Below are positions 53,429 to 63,044 of a stretch of DNA of 64,000 bases, one piece after another. The notes beneath the pieces are model-generated. The model saw only the letters and a list, made by a program, of their open reading frames with translations, ran no database searches and was not told the DNA's origin. A program made the position numbers and the translations under genes. The stretch is from Micrococcus lacusdianchii (GTDB taxonomy: Bacteria; Actinomycetota; Actinomycetes; Actinomycetales; Micrococcaceae). Positions within the stretch are counted from its first letter, which is position 1; each line of letters opens with the position of its first letter. The stretch spans positions 62,001 through 126,000 of the forward strand of contig NZ_JAKNUW010000004.1 of assembly GCF_023155805.1 (NCBI RefSeq), in the 5' to 3' direction.

Positions 53429-54373
53429 GTGCGACTGCTCCCCCTCAGCGGGCGCCTGGCCCTGGTCGGCCTGGGCCTGCTCCTCCTGGCCGGCGTGTGC
53501 GCCGCCCTCCGGTGGGGAGTGGCCGCCGGCGTCGCGGCCGGTCTCGGCGCGGCCCTCGTCGGCGGGTACCTCGTGCTCAGCGCCCGCGCCCTCACCCGCA
53601 CGCTCGCCACCGCGTCCACCGCCCAGGCGCGCACGGCGCGTCGGCACCAGGACTCCGCCCGGGACCAGGCGAGCCGGCTGGAGTCGCTGGGCGACGACGT
53701 CGCCGCCCTGCGCGGCGACCTCTCGGCACTGAGGGACGAGGTCGCGACCTTGCGCACCGGGGTGCGCACCGTCGGCACGGAGGTCGCGGCCGTTGACGCA
53801 CGGGGCGCGCGCCAGGCCGAGGCCCTCCTGTCCGAGGTCGCCGGCCTGCGGGCACGCGCCGAGACCGCCTCCGCCTCCCTGGACGCCGCGGCCACGGACC
53901 TCGCAGACCTCCGCCGGCGGGTCGGCGCCCCGGCGCCGGCGCGCCAGGGGTGGGACGAGCTCGCCCGACTGCGCCGCCCCGGTCCCTGCCTCGTGCTGCT
54001 GCGCAGAGAGGAGCTCGCCGCGGCCCTCGCGGGGGCGGACGAGACGACGCCGGTCCTCGTCGGCGCCGAGGCGGAGGCCGTGCTCGCCCACGGCACCCCC
54101 CACACCGTCGGCGGGGTCCTGTTCTCCCTGGAGGACGCGGCGGGCCTGCCCGACGCGCGGCTCGCGGCCCTGACCGCGGCTCTGGCCTGGCTGCGGCCCG
54201 GGGTGCCGGTCCTGGGCGTGGGCCGGCACGCGGTGCTGCTGGACGGCCAGGCGGGCGCCCTCGCCGAGCGGGTCGGCCACGACGTGGCGCCGCAGCGTCT
54301 CGGGCCCCACGTCGTGCGGCTGGCGCCGGTCGGGCCGCCGACGTTCACCTCCGCCCCCGGCGGGAAGGGCTGA
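53429..54373 (+). CDS. Membrane-anchored coiled-coil protein of unknown function
   Basis: A protein of 314 residues. Two adjacent helices (LALVGLGLLLLAGVCAAL; GVAAGVAAGLGAALVGGYLV) are followed by a long heptad-like coiled coil (about 65-165; SRLESLGDDVAALRGDLSAL, DEVATLRTGVRTVGTEVAAV). A small alpha/beta domain closes it (CLVLLRREELAAALAGADE). The topology recalls chain-length or scaffold proteins of polysaccharide machines, but no family is recognised. The GTG start is preceded by AAAGG. It ends one base before the next gene. Confidence 0.6.
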   Translation: MRLLPLSGRLALVGLGLLLLAGVCAALRWGVAAGVAAGLGAALVGGYLVLSARALTRTLATASTAQARTARRHQDSARDQASRLESLGDDVAALRGDLSALRDEVATLRTGVRTVGTEVAAVDARGARQAEALLSEVAGLRARAETASASLDAAATDLADLRRRVGAPAPARQGWDELARLRRPGPCLVLLRREELAAALAGADETTPVLVGAEAEAVLAHGTPHTVGGVLFSLEDAAGLPDARLAALTAALAWLRPGVPVLGVGRHAVLLDGQAGALAERVGHDVAPQRLGPHVVRLAPVGPPTFTSAPGGKG

Positions 54374-54374
54374 C

Positions 54375-56897
54375 ATGCGGGTCGTCCTCTTCGACGCGAT
54401 CCTCGAGTCGCACGTCACGGAGTCGCTGGCGCGCGCGTTCCGCGCGGCCGGCCACGAGGTCCTCTCCACGGGCCGACTCCACCACGGACACCGCTTCCGC
54501 ACGGACGACGCCCTGGCCCGCACCCTGGAGCCCCACCTGGCCGCCGTCCGGGACTTCCGGCCCGACTGGGTGATCGTCTTCCGACCCGCCACCGCGCCCT
54601 GGCCGGTGCTGCGCCTGCTGCGCGGGACCGGGGCCCAGCTGGCCGTGTGGCTGTCCGACGATCCGGTGCTGTTCGAGCACTCCTACGGCCCGGTCATCGA
54701 CCTCTACGACCTGGTGATGCACTGCGGCGACGCCCGCGTACTGCGCTTCCACGAGGAGCGTGCGGGCCGCCCCACGGGCGTCAACATCCCGTTCTGGACG
54801 GACCACACGGCGTTCCCGCGCGTCCACGGCGCGCTCCCGGCCGAGGCGGACGTCCTGTTCCTCGGCAACGTCACCGGCCCGGTCCGCCGCCGTCGCTACG
54901 AGCAGCTCGCCGCCATGGAGAGCCGGGTGCGCATCCACGGCGCCGTCGGCGACGATCCCGCGGGGCTGGGCGGAGGCTACCTCGACACCGACGCCGAGGT
55001 GGCGGCCGCCGCCGCCCGGGTGCGCACGGCGCTGAACATCCCCCAGGTCTTCGCCGACCACCGAGGCACGGACACCTGGTTCCCCGGCCTTGACCGGCTC
55101 GGCTCCTTCGAGGTGCCCAGCCGCGTGGTCCAGTACGCGGCGCTGGGCCTGCCCACGGTGACCGTGGACCCCACTCGCACCGCGTGCGCCTCCCTCCCCG
55201 AGCAGCACGTGGTGCCGGACGTGGCCGCCGCCGACGCCTGGGTGCAGTCCCTCATCCGAGACGACGGCCTCGCCGAGGCCGGGGAGCGCATGGCCGCCCG
55301 GTTCGACCGCTCCTTCTGCGCGGCCGCCCGCGTGCTCGCCTTCGAGTCGCTCGTGGCGGACGACTCCTGGCGCCGGCTCGACGCCCAGGAGCGGGCCACC
55401 TGGTTCCTGCAGTTCGACGGACGCACGCGCCCCTCGTCGGCCGACGGCGAGGGGTCGACATCGGTTCCAGCGCCGACGTCGACCCCGGCACCGACCCCCG
55501 TGCCGCCCACGGTCGGAGGCGGGGTCGTGGGCCGCCCGACCTCCCTCGTCCTCGTCGCCGCGCAGGCCCCGCCGCGCTTCAGCGCCCTCGACGTACTGGC
55601 ACGCGAGCTGCGGGATCGGCGGCCCGAGGCCTCCGTCCGCGTCGGGGCGGAGGCCGCGGACCTGCTCACCGCCCTCCCTCCTCGCCCCGGACGGGCCGAC
55701 ACACACGGGATCGACGTGGACGCCCTCCTGGCCGGGATCGACGGCGGGACCGCTCCCGTACTGGTCTGCGGCGAGGGCGCCTGGCCCGATCCGGACGGGG
55801 CCGCCCGACTGCGCGCCGCCGGCGGGGCGAGCATCCTGGTGCTGCGGAGCGAGGCGGTGAACCTGGCGGACCTGGAGCGCTTCGACCTGGTCGTGGGCGT
55901 CGGCCCGGCCGCCATCGCCCAGGAGGTGCTGGTGCGGGCCCTCCCCCGCGGGGTCATGGGCCAGGGGCTCGTCGAGTCCGCCTTCCTGGACGCCCTCCGC
56001 ACGATGCCGGTGCGGCCCGGGGCGGTCGTGGTCGGATCCGCCGGCGACCCCCTCGCCCTCGCACCGGACGGGGTCGGCGCCCCCGACGTCCTCACGCCCC
56101 GGGACGCGGCCGAGGCCGACGTCGCCGCGCTCGCCGAGCTGCTCTCGCGCGACACGGTGCTCCTCGAGCCCACCGTGGCGGGAGCACGCCACATCCCGTC
56201 GGCGCTGACCCCCTACGCCCTGTGCGCCGGCGCACACGTAGTCGCCCGGCGCCACCGCTCACCCACCCTGCCGCGCTGGTACCGGGACGAGGTGCGCCGG
56301 GCCGCCGACGCCGGGGAGGCCCGTGCGCGACGCGACGCCGACGCCGCGGATCCCGCCCAGGACCCGGGGCTCCGCCTGCCCCGCCAGCGCCGGGCGTTCG
56401 CGGCGGCCGCCCAGCTGGACGCCTGGTGCGCCGCCGCGCTCGGCCATGCCGCGGCGCGCCACGACGACGACGTGCCGGCCTCCGCTGCGGTCCTGCGGCC
56501 GGAGGGTGCGGTCACCGTGGCTCCCGGCGCAGAAGTGCGCCTCGACGACGGATGGGGCGAGGCCGTCGACCCGGCCCGCGGGACCGTGCGGATCGCCCTG
56601 CGGCTCGGCCCTGACGAAGCTGTTCGTGCAGTCACCCTGACCTCCGGCGGCGCGACCGTCCGCGCCGTGCTCCCCGGGGACTGCTCCCGCGCCGACCTCG
56701 TGCTCCGGCGCGCCGACCTGACCGCCCCCGGAGGAGCCGTGCTCACGCTGGCCGCCGACCCCACCGAGCCGCTGCCGCGGCAGGTCCGGCTCACCGTGGC
56801 AGCCGAGGCCTCGACGGATCCGGCCCCGCCCGCCGCGGCCCTCGACTCCCCCCTGATCGTGGTGCGTCCCGGCGCGCCGGAGAGGCGCCACCCATGA
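54375..56897 (+). CDS. Large bimodular glycosyltransferase (CgeB-like N-terminal half)
   Basis: A protein of 840 residues. Residues 1-350 form a GT-B glycosyltransferase resembling the CgeB type: VVLFDAILESHVTESLARAF, VWLSDDPVLFEHSYG, DVLFLGNVTGPVRRRRYEQL, and EVPSRVVQYAALGLPTVTV. A Pro/Thr linker (SVPAPTSTPAPTPVPP, about 360-376) leads to a second half of 460 residues that I do not recognise (SLVLVAAQAPPRFSALDVLA onwards), with a beta-rich C-terminus. The linker implies an independent second activity or binding role. It overlaps the next gene by four bases. Confidence 0.7.
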   Translation: MRVVLFDAILESHVTESLARAFRAAGHEVLSTGRLHHGHRFRTDDALARTLEPHLAAVRDFRPDWVIVFRPATAPWPVLRLLRGTGAQLAVWLSDDPVLFEHSYGPVIDLYDLVMHCGDARVLRFHEERAGRPTGVNIPFWTDHTAFPRVHGALPAEADVLFLGNVTGPVRRRRYEQLAAMESRVRIHGAVGDDPAGLGGGYLDTDAEVAAAAARVRTALNIPQVFADHRGTDTWFPGLDRLGSFEVPSRVVQYAALGLPTVTVDPTRTACASLPEQHVVPDVAAADAWVQSLIRDDGLAEAGERMAARFDRSFCAAARVLAFESLVADDSWRRLDAQERATWFLQFDGRTRPSSADGEGSTSVPAPTSTPAPTPVPPTVGGGVVGRPTSLVLVAAQAPPRFSALDVLARELRDRRPEASVRVGAEAADLLTALPPRPGRADTHGIDVDALLAGIDGGTAPVLVCGEGAWPDPDGAARLRAAGGASILVLRSEAVNLADLERFDLVVGVGPAAIAQEVLVRALPRGVMGQGLVESAFLDALRTMPVRPGAVVVGSAGDPLALAPDGVGAPDVLTPRDAAEADVAALAELLSRDTVLLEPTVAGARHIPSALTPYALCAGAHVVARRHRSPTLPRWYRDEVRRAADAGEARARRDADAADPAQDPGLRLPRQRRAFAAAAQLDAWCAAALGHAAARHDDDVPASAAVLRPEGAVTVAPGAEVRLDDGWGEAVDPARGTVRIALRLGPDEAVRAVTLTSGGATVRAVLPGDCSRADLVLRRADLTAPGGAVLTLAADPTEPLPRQVRLTVAAEASTDPAPPAAALDSPLIVVRPGAPERRHP

Positions 56898-58558
56898 CCG
56901 CTCACCCCACCGACCCCCGCCGCATCCTGATGGTGCGGGGCGGGGACCACCGCTGGGTGCGGCACGACCGCGCCCTGCTCCGCGCGCTGCAGCTGGGCGG
57001 GCACACCGTGGTGGACCTGGACCTCGGGCGTCACCCCACCGCCGTGCCCACCCCGTTCACGGAGCCGGCGCCCACCCGGCCCGTGGACCTGCGCGCGCTG
57101 GACCGACTCGTGGACCGTGCGCGTCCGGACCTCGTGCTCTTCGCGGGCGAGGCACTGCGGCCCGACCCCGCCACCGCCGCCGACCTCCGCGCCCGCGGCG
57201 CACGCCTGCTGGGCGTCGCACGCCTGCCCGAGGACGCGACGGACGAGCGAGCCGCCGAGGTGGACGGGCTGCTGGACCTCGCGGGCTCCTCCACCGCCGC
57301 GACGCGCCCCCCCGGCGGTCCGGTGACGTACGGGGACCGGATCGCCGAGACCCTCGACGCCCTCCCCGCCCCCCGGAGCCCGCGGACGCCGCCGCGCGTC
57401 GTGCTGGTCTCCGGGTACTACGGTGCCGGCAACCGCGGGGACGAGCTGTTGCTGGCCACGCTGGCCCGCACCCTGGAGGAGGGCCTGGAGGACGTCCAGG
57501 TGGTGGTGGCCGCCAACGACCCCGCCGCCGTCGAGCGGGTGCACGGCCTCCCGGCGTTCGCCCGCGCGGACCTCACCGCGGCGGAGGAGCACGCCGCCCG
57601 CGCGACCGCCGTGGTCCTGGGCCCGGGCGGGCACTGGCACGACTACTCGATCGCCGCCGCCGGGGGCCTCGCCGGCGCCTTCCGGGGCACCCGGGTCTCC
57701 CCCGCGCACATGGCCCAGCTGCCGCTGCTCGTGGCGGGGTACGGAGGCCGGGTGATCGTGCACGGGATGGGCGTCGGACCGCTGGAGGATCCCGCAGCCC
57801 GGGCGGCCGTCCGGCTCACCGGCCGGGTGAGCCACGCCGTGTCCGTGCGGGACGAGGCCTCCCGCGCGCTGCTGGAGCCGCTGGCCGCGGACTGGCCCGC
57901 GCCCGTGACCGTGGCCCCGGACGTCGTCTACGGTCTCGACCTGCCGGAGTGCGCTCCGGCAGGGGCGGAGGACGAGGGCTGGATCGCCGTGAGCCTGCGC
58001 CCCTGGGGGGACGACGCCGACCGCCGGCGCGAGCTGTTGCGGGAGGTAGTGGCCGCCGCGGCGGGGCGCGGTCTGCGGATCGTGGGCATCCCGATGCAGC
58101 CCACGGACACCGCTCCGCTCGACGAGCTGGGCGCCGTGGCGGAGGCGGAGGGCGTGCCCGTCACGATCCTCGCCGCAGACGCCCCCGACGACGACGACGT
58201 CCTGCGCGCCCTCGGGGGCGCCCAGGCGGCCGTGACGATGCGCCTGCACGCCGCACTGTTGCGCCACCGGACACGGGGGACGGCGGTCGGCCTCGCCTAC
58301 GATCCCAAGGTGCTCGCGCACTTCGCCGAGCTGGGCCGCGCGGAGGACGCCCTCCCCCTCGAGGTGGATCCGGCGCTCTTCCGCGTGCGGCTGGAGGCCG
58401 CCCTCGACAGCGTGCGCCTGCCTGCCACGGCGGCCCTGGCCGTGGCGGAGCGGGAGGCGGCGGCGCGCCGGGACACGCAGCGGCTCGTGGAGATGCTCCG
58501 CCAGGCGCCCGTGACGCTGCCGGACCCGGCGTGGGTCCGGTACACGCCGCGACGCTGA
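56894..58558 (+). CDS. Polysaccharide pyruvyl transferase family protein
   Basis: A protein of 554 residues. The C-terminal 380 residues are a CsaB-like domain: VVLVSGYYGAGNRGDELLLA, VVLGPGGHWHDYS, VIVHGMGVGPLEDP, SVRDEASRALLE and AAVTMRLHAALL. It transfers pyruvate from phosphoenolpyruvate to a sugar as a ketal, adding negative charge and an anchor for SLH-type proteins. The first 165 residues form an extra Rossmann-like domain (RRILMVRGGDHRWVRHDRAL) not present in classical CsaB. It is last in its operon, with a terminator following. Confidence 0.87.
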   Translation: MTAHPTDPRRILMVRGGDHRWVRHDRALLRALQLGGHTVVDLDLGRHPTAVPTPFTEPAPTRPVDLRALDRLVDRARPDLVLFAGEALRPDPATAADLRARGARLLGVARLPEDATDERAAEVDGLLDLAGSSTAATRPPGGPVTYGDRIAETLDALPAPRSPRTPPRVVLVSGYYGAGNRGDELLLATLARTLEEGLEDVQVVVAANDPAAVERVHGLPAFARADLTAAEEHAARATAVVLGPGGHWHDYSIAAAGGLAGAFRGTRVSPAHMAQLPLLVAGYGGRVIVHGMGVGPLEDPAARAAVRLTGRVSHAVSVRDEASRALLEPLAADWPAPVTVAPDVVYGLDLPECAPAGAEDEGWIAVSLRPWGDDADRRRELLREVVAAAAGRGLRIVGIPMQPTDTAPLDELGAVAEAEGVPVTILAADAPDDDDVLRALGGAQAAVTMRLHAALLRHRTRGTAVGLAYDPKVLAHFAELGRAEDALPLEVDPALFRVRLEAALDSVRLPATAALAVAEREAAARRDTQRLVEMLRQAPVTLPDPAWVRYTPRR

Positions 58559-58563
58559 CGCAC

Positions 58564-58609
58564 CCCGACGCTGGCCCCCGACGCGGACCCGCCGGGGGTC
58601 AGCGTCGGG
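58564..58609. terminator. Bidirectional terminator, pyruvyl transferase / wecC
   Basis: Arms 58564-58580 and 58593-58609 pair over 17 positions with one G-T, around a 12-base loop. It lies between convergent genes. Confidence 0.82.
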
Positions 58610-58620
58610 TCAGCGGTAGG

Positions 58621-59868
58621 TCACCCGCGGCGCCACTGGCCGCGGGTGTCGATCACGCGCTTGCCGGCCGCGGACGGCGCGAGATCGGCGAACGCGTCAT
58701 GGTCCACCAGGAGCAGGATGACGTCCGCACGGGCGATCGCGTCCGCGGCGGAGACGAGCTCCACGTTCGCCTTGCCCTGCAGCTTCGCGGGCAGCGCCTC
58801 CACGTGGGGCTCGGTCACCAGCACGGCGGAGGCGGAGAACTGGTCCGCCAGCTCCACGGCGATGTTCAGCGCCGGGGACTCGCGCAGGTCGTCGATGTTG
58901 GGCTTGAACGCCAGCCCGAGGGCCGCCACCACGGGGGTGCGGCCCGTGGCCTGCTGCACGTCGAACGCGGCGGCCTTCGCCTGGTCGATGACCCACTGGG
59001 GCTTCGCGTCGTTGATCTCGCGCGCGGACCGGATGAGGCGGGCGGTCTGCGGGGCGGCGTCCACGATGAACCAGGGATCCACCGCGATGCAGTGCCCGCC
59101 CACACCGGGGCCCGGCTGGAGGATGTTCACGCGGGGGTGGTGGTTGGCCAGCTCGATGAGCTCCCACACGTCGATGCCCTGCTCGGCGCAGATCACGGAC
59201 AGCTCGTTGGCGAAGGCGATGTTGACGTCGCGGAAGGAGTTCTCCACGAGCTTGGCCATCTCCGCGGTGCGGGTGTCCGTCAGCAGGATCTCGCCCTCGC
59301 AGAACGTGCGGTAGAGGTCGCGGGCCCGCTCGGCCGCGCGCCGGGTCGAGCCGCCGACGATCCGGTCGTTGGTCACGAGCTCGACCATCACGCGGCCCGG
59401 GAGCACCCGCTCGGGGCAGTGGGCGAAGTCCAGCTCGGACTCGCGCAGCTCAGGACGCTCGGCGAAGATCACCTCGGCCATGTGCTCGGTGGCGCCGGGG
59501 GGCGAGGTGGACTCGAGGATGACGAGCTCGTCGCCGGTCAGCTGCGGGGCCAGGCCGCGGGCGGCGGCCTCGATGTAGCCCAGGTCCGGGGAGTGTCCGT
59601 CCTTGAACGGGGTCGGCACGGCGACGATGTAGGCGTCCGCCGCCGGCGTCGTCGTCGAGGCGCGGAGCAGGCCATTCTCGACGCCGCGCGCGACGAACCC
59701 GGCCAGGTCCGGCTCCACGAAGGGCACCGTGCCCGCGTTCACAGCGTCCACCGTGTGGTCCGAGACGTCCACGCCGAGCACCTTCACGCCGTTCTCGGCG
59801 AGGATGGCGGCGGTGGGCAGGCCGATGTAGCCCAGGCCGATGACGGCCACTGTGCTGATGCTGGTCAC
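58621..59868 (-). CDS. wecC: UDP-N-acetyl-D-mannosamine dehydrogenase
   Basis: A protein of 415 residues that oxidises UDP-ManNAc to UDP-ManNAcA with two NAD+. The Rossmann start VAVIGLGYIGLPTAAILAENG, the block ESTSPPGATEHMAEV and catalytic Cys260 in GVGGHCIAVDPWF match WecC rather than UDP-glucose dehydrogenase. The C-terminus has ALGLAFKPNIDDLRESPAL. With WecB it completes the ManNAcA pathway in this window. The GTG start follows AAGGG; TATACT upstream is its likely -10. Confidence 0.93.
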   Translation of the reverse strand: MTSISTVAVIGLGYIGLPTAAILAENGVKVLGVDVSDHTVDAVNAGTVPFVEPDLAGFVARGVENGLLRASTTTPAADAYIVAVPTPFKDGHSPDLGYIEAAARGLAPQLTGDELVILESTSPPGATEHMAEVIFAERPELRESELDFAHCPERVLPGRVMVELVTNDRIVGGSTRRAAERARDLYRTFCEGEILLTDTRTAEMAKLVENSFRDVNIAFANELSVICAEQGIDVWELIELANHHPRVNILQPGPGVGGHCIAVDPWFIVDAAPQTARLIRSAREINDAKPQWVIDQAKAAAFDVQQATGRTPVVAALGLAFKPNIDDLRESPALNIAVELADQFSASAVLVTEPHVEALPAKLQGKANVELVSAADAIARADVILLLVDHDAFADLAPSAAGKRVIDTRGQWRRG

Positions 59869-59924
59869 GGGGGTCCCTTCTAGGTGCGGCGGCACGCCGG
59901 GCATGGCGGAGCGCCTTGGATTCA

Positions 59925-59930
59925 AGTATA
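59925..59930 (-). promoter_or_regulatory. -10 element (TATACT) of wecC
   Basis: TATACT on the minus strand stands out in a 73% GC background, in the 72-base gap before wecC. It predicts a leader of about 50 bases. No convincing -35 was seen. Confidence 0.5.
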
Positions 59931-59940
59931 TGAGGGCCGC

Positions 59941-62151
59941 TCAGAGCGCGGCCGGGGCCTCGGGGGGCCGGGGCGGCAGGACGGCGTCCCTCCACAGGTC
60001 CGCCACGACGCGCTCGTCGTAGCGCCCCACCTCGGTCCTGGCCAGGTCGGACAGGGCGGCCCAGTCCCCCTCCGCGTCGAGGATGCGCTGAGCCGCCGCC
60101 TGCGCGTCCGCGACGATCCAGCGGTCGTCGAAGACGTCGCGTGCGCCCTCGCGGTCCCAGACCACGGGCACGGCACCGGAGACCATCCCCTCGACGGGCG
60201 CGAGGTGGAAGCTCTCCGTCGCGCTCGGCGAGAGCATCCAGCCCACCTTGGTGTACCAGGTGCCCATGTCCGCCCCGAAGGGCTCGAAGGCCACGGCGTC
60301 CCGCAGCGGGCCGGCACCGAGCCGCGCGAAGAGGTCCAGGTACCCCTCGCGCTCCAGCGGCTTTCGCCACACATGGGGGTACTCCCACGGCATGCGGCCG
60401 CGGATGTGGAGGGTGAAGCGGTCGTCCTCCGCGCGCAGCCGGCCCAGGAGGTCCAGGGCTCGGTCCGGGCGTTTGAGCAGGGGGACGATCCCCACCATGC
60501 CGAGCCGGAACCGGCGGCCCTCCCGGCCGGGGCGCGCCAGGTCCGCGAAGGAGACGGCGTTCGGGATGACCCGGACGCGGGAGGGGTCGATGTCGAGAGC
60601 GTCGAGCACGTGGCCGCGGTTCATCTCCGAGACCACCACGAGGACGTCGACACGGGAGGTGTCGATGTCCTTCAGCCAGCCTCCGCGCAGCTCGAACATA
60701 TGTAGCCGCACGACGAGCCGCTGGCCCGGGCGGACTCGCTGGGAGAACCACACCGCGTTCGGCCCGGCCCACTCGCACACCACGACGTCGGCCCAGTCCA
60801 GCAGCTGCTGGGAGGCGGACTCGTCGTGCTCGTGGAGGGTCTCCCATTGGTCGATGCGCAGCTCCACGTCGGGATCGGCCTGCAGCATGTCCACGAGCTC
60901 GCCGGCGAACTTGAGGTCGTGGGCGGCCAGCAGGACCTTGGTCCGGTGGCCGGACGGCCGAGCGGACGCGCGGGGTCGCTCCGCGGCGCCCACCCGCTCG
61001 AGGATCCGGCGCAGCGCCTCGGCCCGCCGGGTCATGCGGTAAGGCTCCGCCGCCGCCAGCACGTGGGCGGACAGCTCGGCCAGGTGCGGCTGGGCGGCGG
61101 CCAGCCGCTCGGCGATCTCCTCGGGGCCGTCCGCCAGGGCGTCCACGAAGAGGGGGTAGTCCCTGCCCAGGAGGTCCTCGTGGATGGTGGTGCGGTTGAC
61201 CAGCGGGGGCACGCCCAGGGCGCAGCTCTCCAGCACCTTCGTGGAGATCTCGAGGGAGAGGTCGAGCGCCGGTGAGCGCCACCCCAGGGAGACGTGGGAA
61301 CGGGCCATCGCGGTCATGCTGTCGGCGCGGCTCAGCGCGCCCGTCCAGGTGAGGCCCGGCGCCGGGGAGTCCAGCAGCCCCAGCATCCTGGCGGACCATC
61401 CCGGGTGCTTCGGCTCCCGGTGCACCTTGTCCCCCACCATGGTCAGGCGTGCGTCGAGGCCGCGTCCGCGGAGCCCCTCGAGGATCTGGGGCATGCGGTC
61501 GGTGCGCCAGTCATGGGCGAACTTGCCCGCGTACACGAGGTGCATCTCGCCCTCGGCGCGCTCCTCGGCCGGGAGGGGCCGCACGTCGTCGGGCACCATC
61601 GGGGAGAGCAGCTCGGTGCGCCCCGCCGCAGCGGGCACCAGGGCCTCGAGGACGGCGCGGGCGTGCTCGGTCTGGGCCAGCATGAGCCGGCTGCCCTCGG
61701 CCACGCGGCTGACCCGGCGGATCAGGGCGTCCGGGAATCCGCCGCCGATGTAGCCGTACTCGGTGATGTAGGACCACAGCTTCCCCTTGAGGCGGCCCCG
61801 CTCGACGAGCTCGAGGCACATCTCGCTGCCGCGGACGAGCACGACGTCGAAGTCCAGCTCGGCGTCGAGCGCCTCCAGGGCCTCGGCCGCGCGGGTGTGG
61901 GACATGCCGTCCTCCCCGTGACGCACGCGCGCCTCGTGGACCGTCACGCCCCGCAGCCGGCGCAGGGGTCCGCTCAGCAGGTCCCTCGTCTCCGGGGCCT
62001 TGAGCTGCACGTGCACCTGGGCACCCGTGAGCGCGAAGGCCTCGGCCAGGGAGGGCAGCCAGATGGCCGAGCCATCCATCACGTTGAGGTTGACGTCCCC
62101 GTAGAGCAGGACACGCACGGCGGACACGTTCGAGGCGGGGATCTCAGGCAT
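59941..62151 (-). CDS. Tandem two-domain glycosyltransferase
   Basis: A protein of 736 residues with two GT-B modules. Module 1 (about 12-390) shows VLLYGDVNLNVMDGSAIWLP, SYITEYGYIGGGFPDALI, LVYAGKFAHDWRTDRMPQIL and EISTKVLESCALGVPPLVN. Module 2 (about 405-736) shows VLLAAHDLKFAGELVDML, WADVVVCEWAGPNAVWFSQR, VRVIPNAVSFADL, LGMVGIVPLLKRPDRALDLL and GADMGTWYTKVGWMLSPS, and is paralogous to the second half of the 47761 gene. Two linked transfers to a repeating polymer are likely. Starts eight bases inside the upstream gene. Confidence 0.82.
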   Translation of the reverse strand: MPEIPASNVSAVRVLLYGDVNLNVMDGSAIWLPSLAEAFALTGAQVHVQLKAPETRDLLSGPLRRLRGVTVHEARVRHGEDGMSHTRAAEALEALDAELDFDVVLVRGSEMCLELVERGRLKGKLWSYITEYGYIGGGFPDALIRRVSRVAEGSRLMLAQTEHARAVLEALVPAAAGRTELLSPMVPDDVRPLPAEERAEGEMHLVYAGKFAHDWRTDRMPQILEGLRGRGLDARLTMVGDKVHREPKHPGWSARMLGLLDSPAPGLTWTGALSRADSMTAMARSHVSLGWRSPALDLSLEISTKVLESCALGVPPLVNRTTIHEDLLGRDYPLFVDALADGPEEIAERLAAAQPHLAELSAHVLAAAEPYRMTRRAEALRRILERVGAAERPRASARPSGHRTKVLLAAHDLKFAGELVDMLQADPDVELRIDQWETLHEHDESASQQLLDWADVVVCEWAGPNAVWFSQRVRPGQRLVVRLHMFELRGGWLKDIDTSRVDVLVVVSEMNRGHVLDALDIDPSRVRVIPNAVSFADLARPGREGRRFRLGMVGIVPLLKRPDRALDLLGRLRAEDDRFTLHIRGRMPWEYPHVWRKPLEREGYLDLFARLGAGPLRDAVAFEPFGADMGTWYTKVGWMLSPSATESFHLAPVEGMVSGAVPVVWDREGARDVFDDRWIVADAQAAAQRILDAEGDWAALSDLARTEVGRYDERVVADLWRDAVLPPRPPEAPAAL

Positions 62152-62917
62152 GGGCGGTCTCCTCGGCGGCGGTGAGCAGGTCGGCGATCCCGTAGGGCGC
62201 GTCGCCCGGATCCTCGGAGAAGTGGACCGGCGCGCGGCGCGATCCCGGGTGGAGGGGCATCAGGGTGGACTGGCGCTGGAGCAGCAGGGCGCCGATCTCG
62301 AAGCGCTGGTCGCCGCGGACCACCAGCCAGCAGGTGGCCCCGCGTCGGGAGGCGGCGCGCACGGCGGTCATGAGCTCGAGCAGGAGGGCGACGCCGGATG
62401 TGGTGAGGGCGCCCGCCCACAGGCCGGTGAACGCCTCGAGGTCCACCACGACGGTCTCCGCCCGCGTGGCCACGGCCACGCTGGTGCCCGGCTGGAGGGC
62501 CACCACGCGGTAGCCGTCGGCCTCGAGGGAGGCGCGCAGGTCGGAGGCGAGGAGACCGACGACGGTCCGGTGCCCGGCCTCGGACCGCCCCGTGTCCACG
62601 ATCCCGAGGGCCCGTTCGAGCCGGTCGCTCGCGTCCGGGTCCGTGCCGATCGCGGCCGCCCCGCGGCCGGGCACGCCCTTGGCCGCGGTGCTGGCCGCGG
62701 CTCCTCCGGCAAGGCCGAGGGCGTCGCGGGCGGTCTCGGCGTCCCTCTTGCCCGCCGCGCCCCACCGCACCCCGAAGACCCCGCGGATCTCCTGGGCGAC
62801 GGGCTTGGGGAGCTGACGCAGCAGGAGGCCGCCGGTGCGGCGCAGTCGGACGCGTGCGTCCGGCGGGAGCGCGCGGGCGGCGCGCCGGAGGCCGCGCTGG
62901 ATCTTGGGACCTGGCAT
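62144..62917 (-). CDS. Unknown protein of the polysaccharide locus
   Basis: A protein of 257 residues. A basic N-terminus (MPGPKIQRGLRRAARALPPD) is followed by an Ala-rich variable stretch and then an alpha/beta domain from about residue 115 (HRTVVGLLASDLRASLEADG, TVVVDLEAFTGLWAGAL, WLVVRGDQRFEIGALLLQRQ). No catalytic motif or membrane helix is seen. Its stop overlaps the tandem glycosyltransferase by eight bases, so it is co-translated with it and may be an accessory of that enzyme. ATG at 62917 was chosen, though its ribosome-binding site is weak; longer frames lack one too. Confidence 0.55.
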   Translation of the reverse strand: MPGPKIQRGLRRAARALPPDARVRLRRTGGLLLRQLPKPVAQEIRGVFGVRWGAAGKRDAETARDALGLAGGAAASTAAKGVPGRGAAAIGTDPDASDRLERALGIVDTGRSEAGHRTVVGLLASDLRASLEADGYRVVALQPGTSVAVATRAETVVVDLEAFTGLWAGALTTSGVALLLELMTAVRAASRRGATCWLVVRGDQRFEIGALLLQRQSTLMPLHPGSRRAPVHFSEDPGDAPYGIADLLTAAEETAHA

Positions 62918-63044
62918 GGAGGTGACCTGTTCTCCGAAGGGACGAGGGGACGGACGCGGAGGACCGGGGGGCACCTCGAGGGTAACAGCGCCGGTGGTCT
63001 CGCCCCGTGGACGCCGGCAGAACCCCGGGCGGCGCGCGGAGGAC

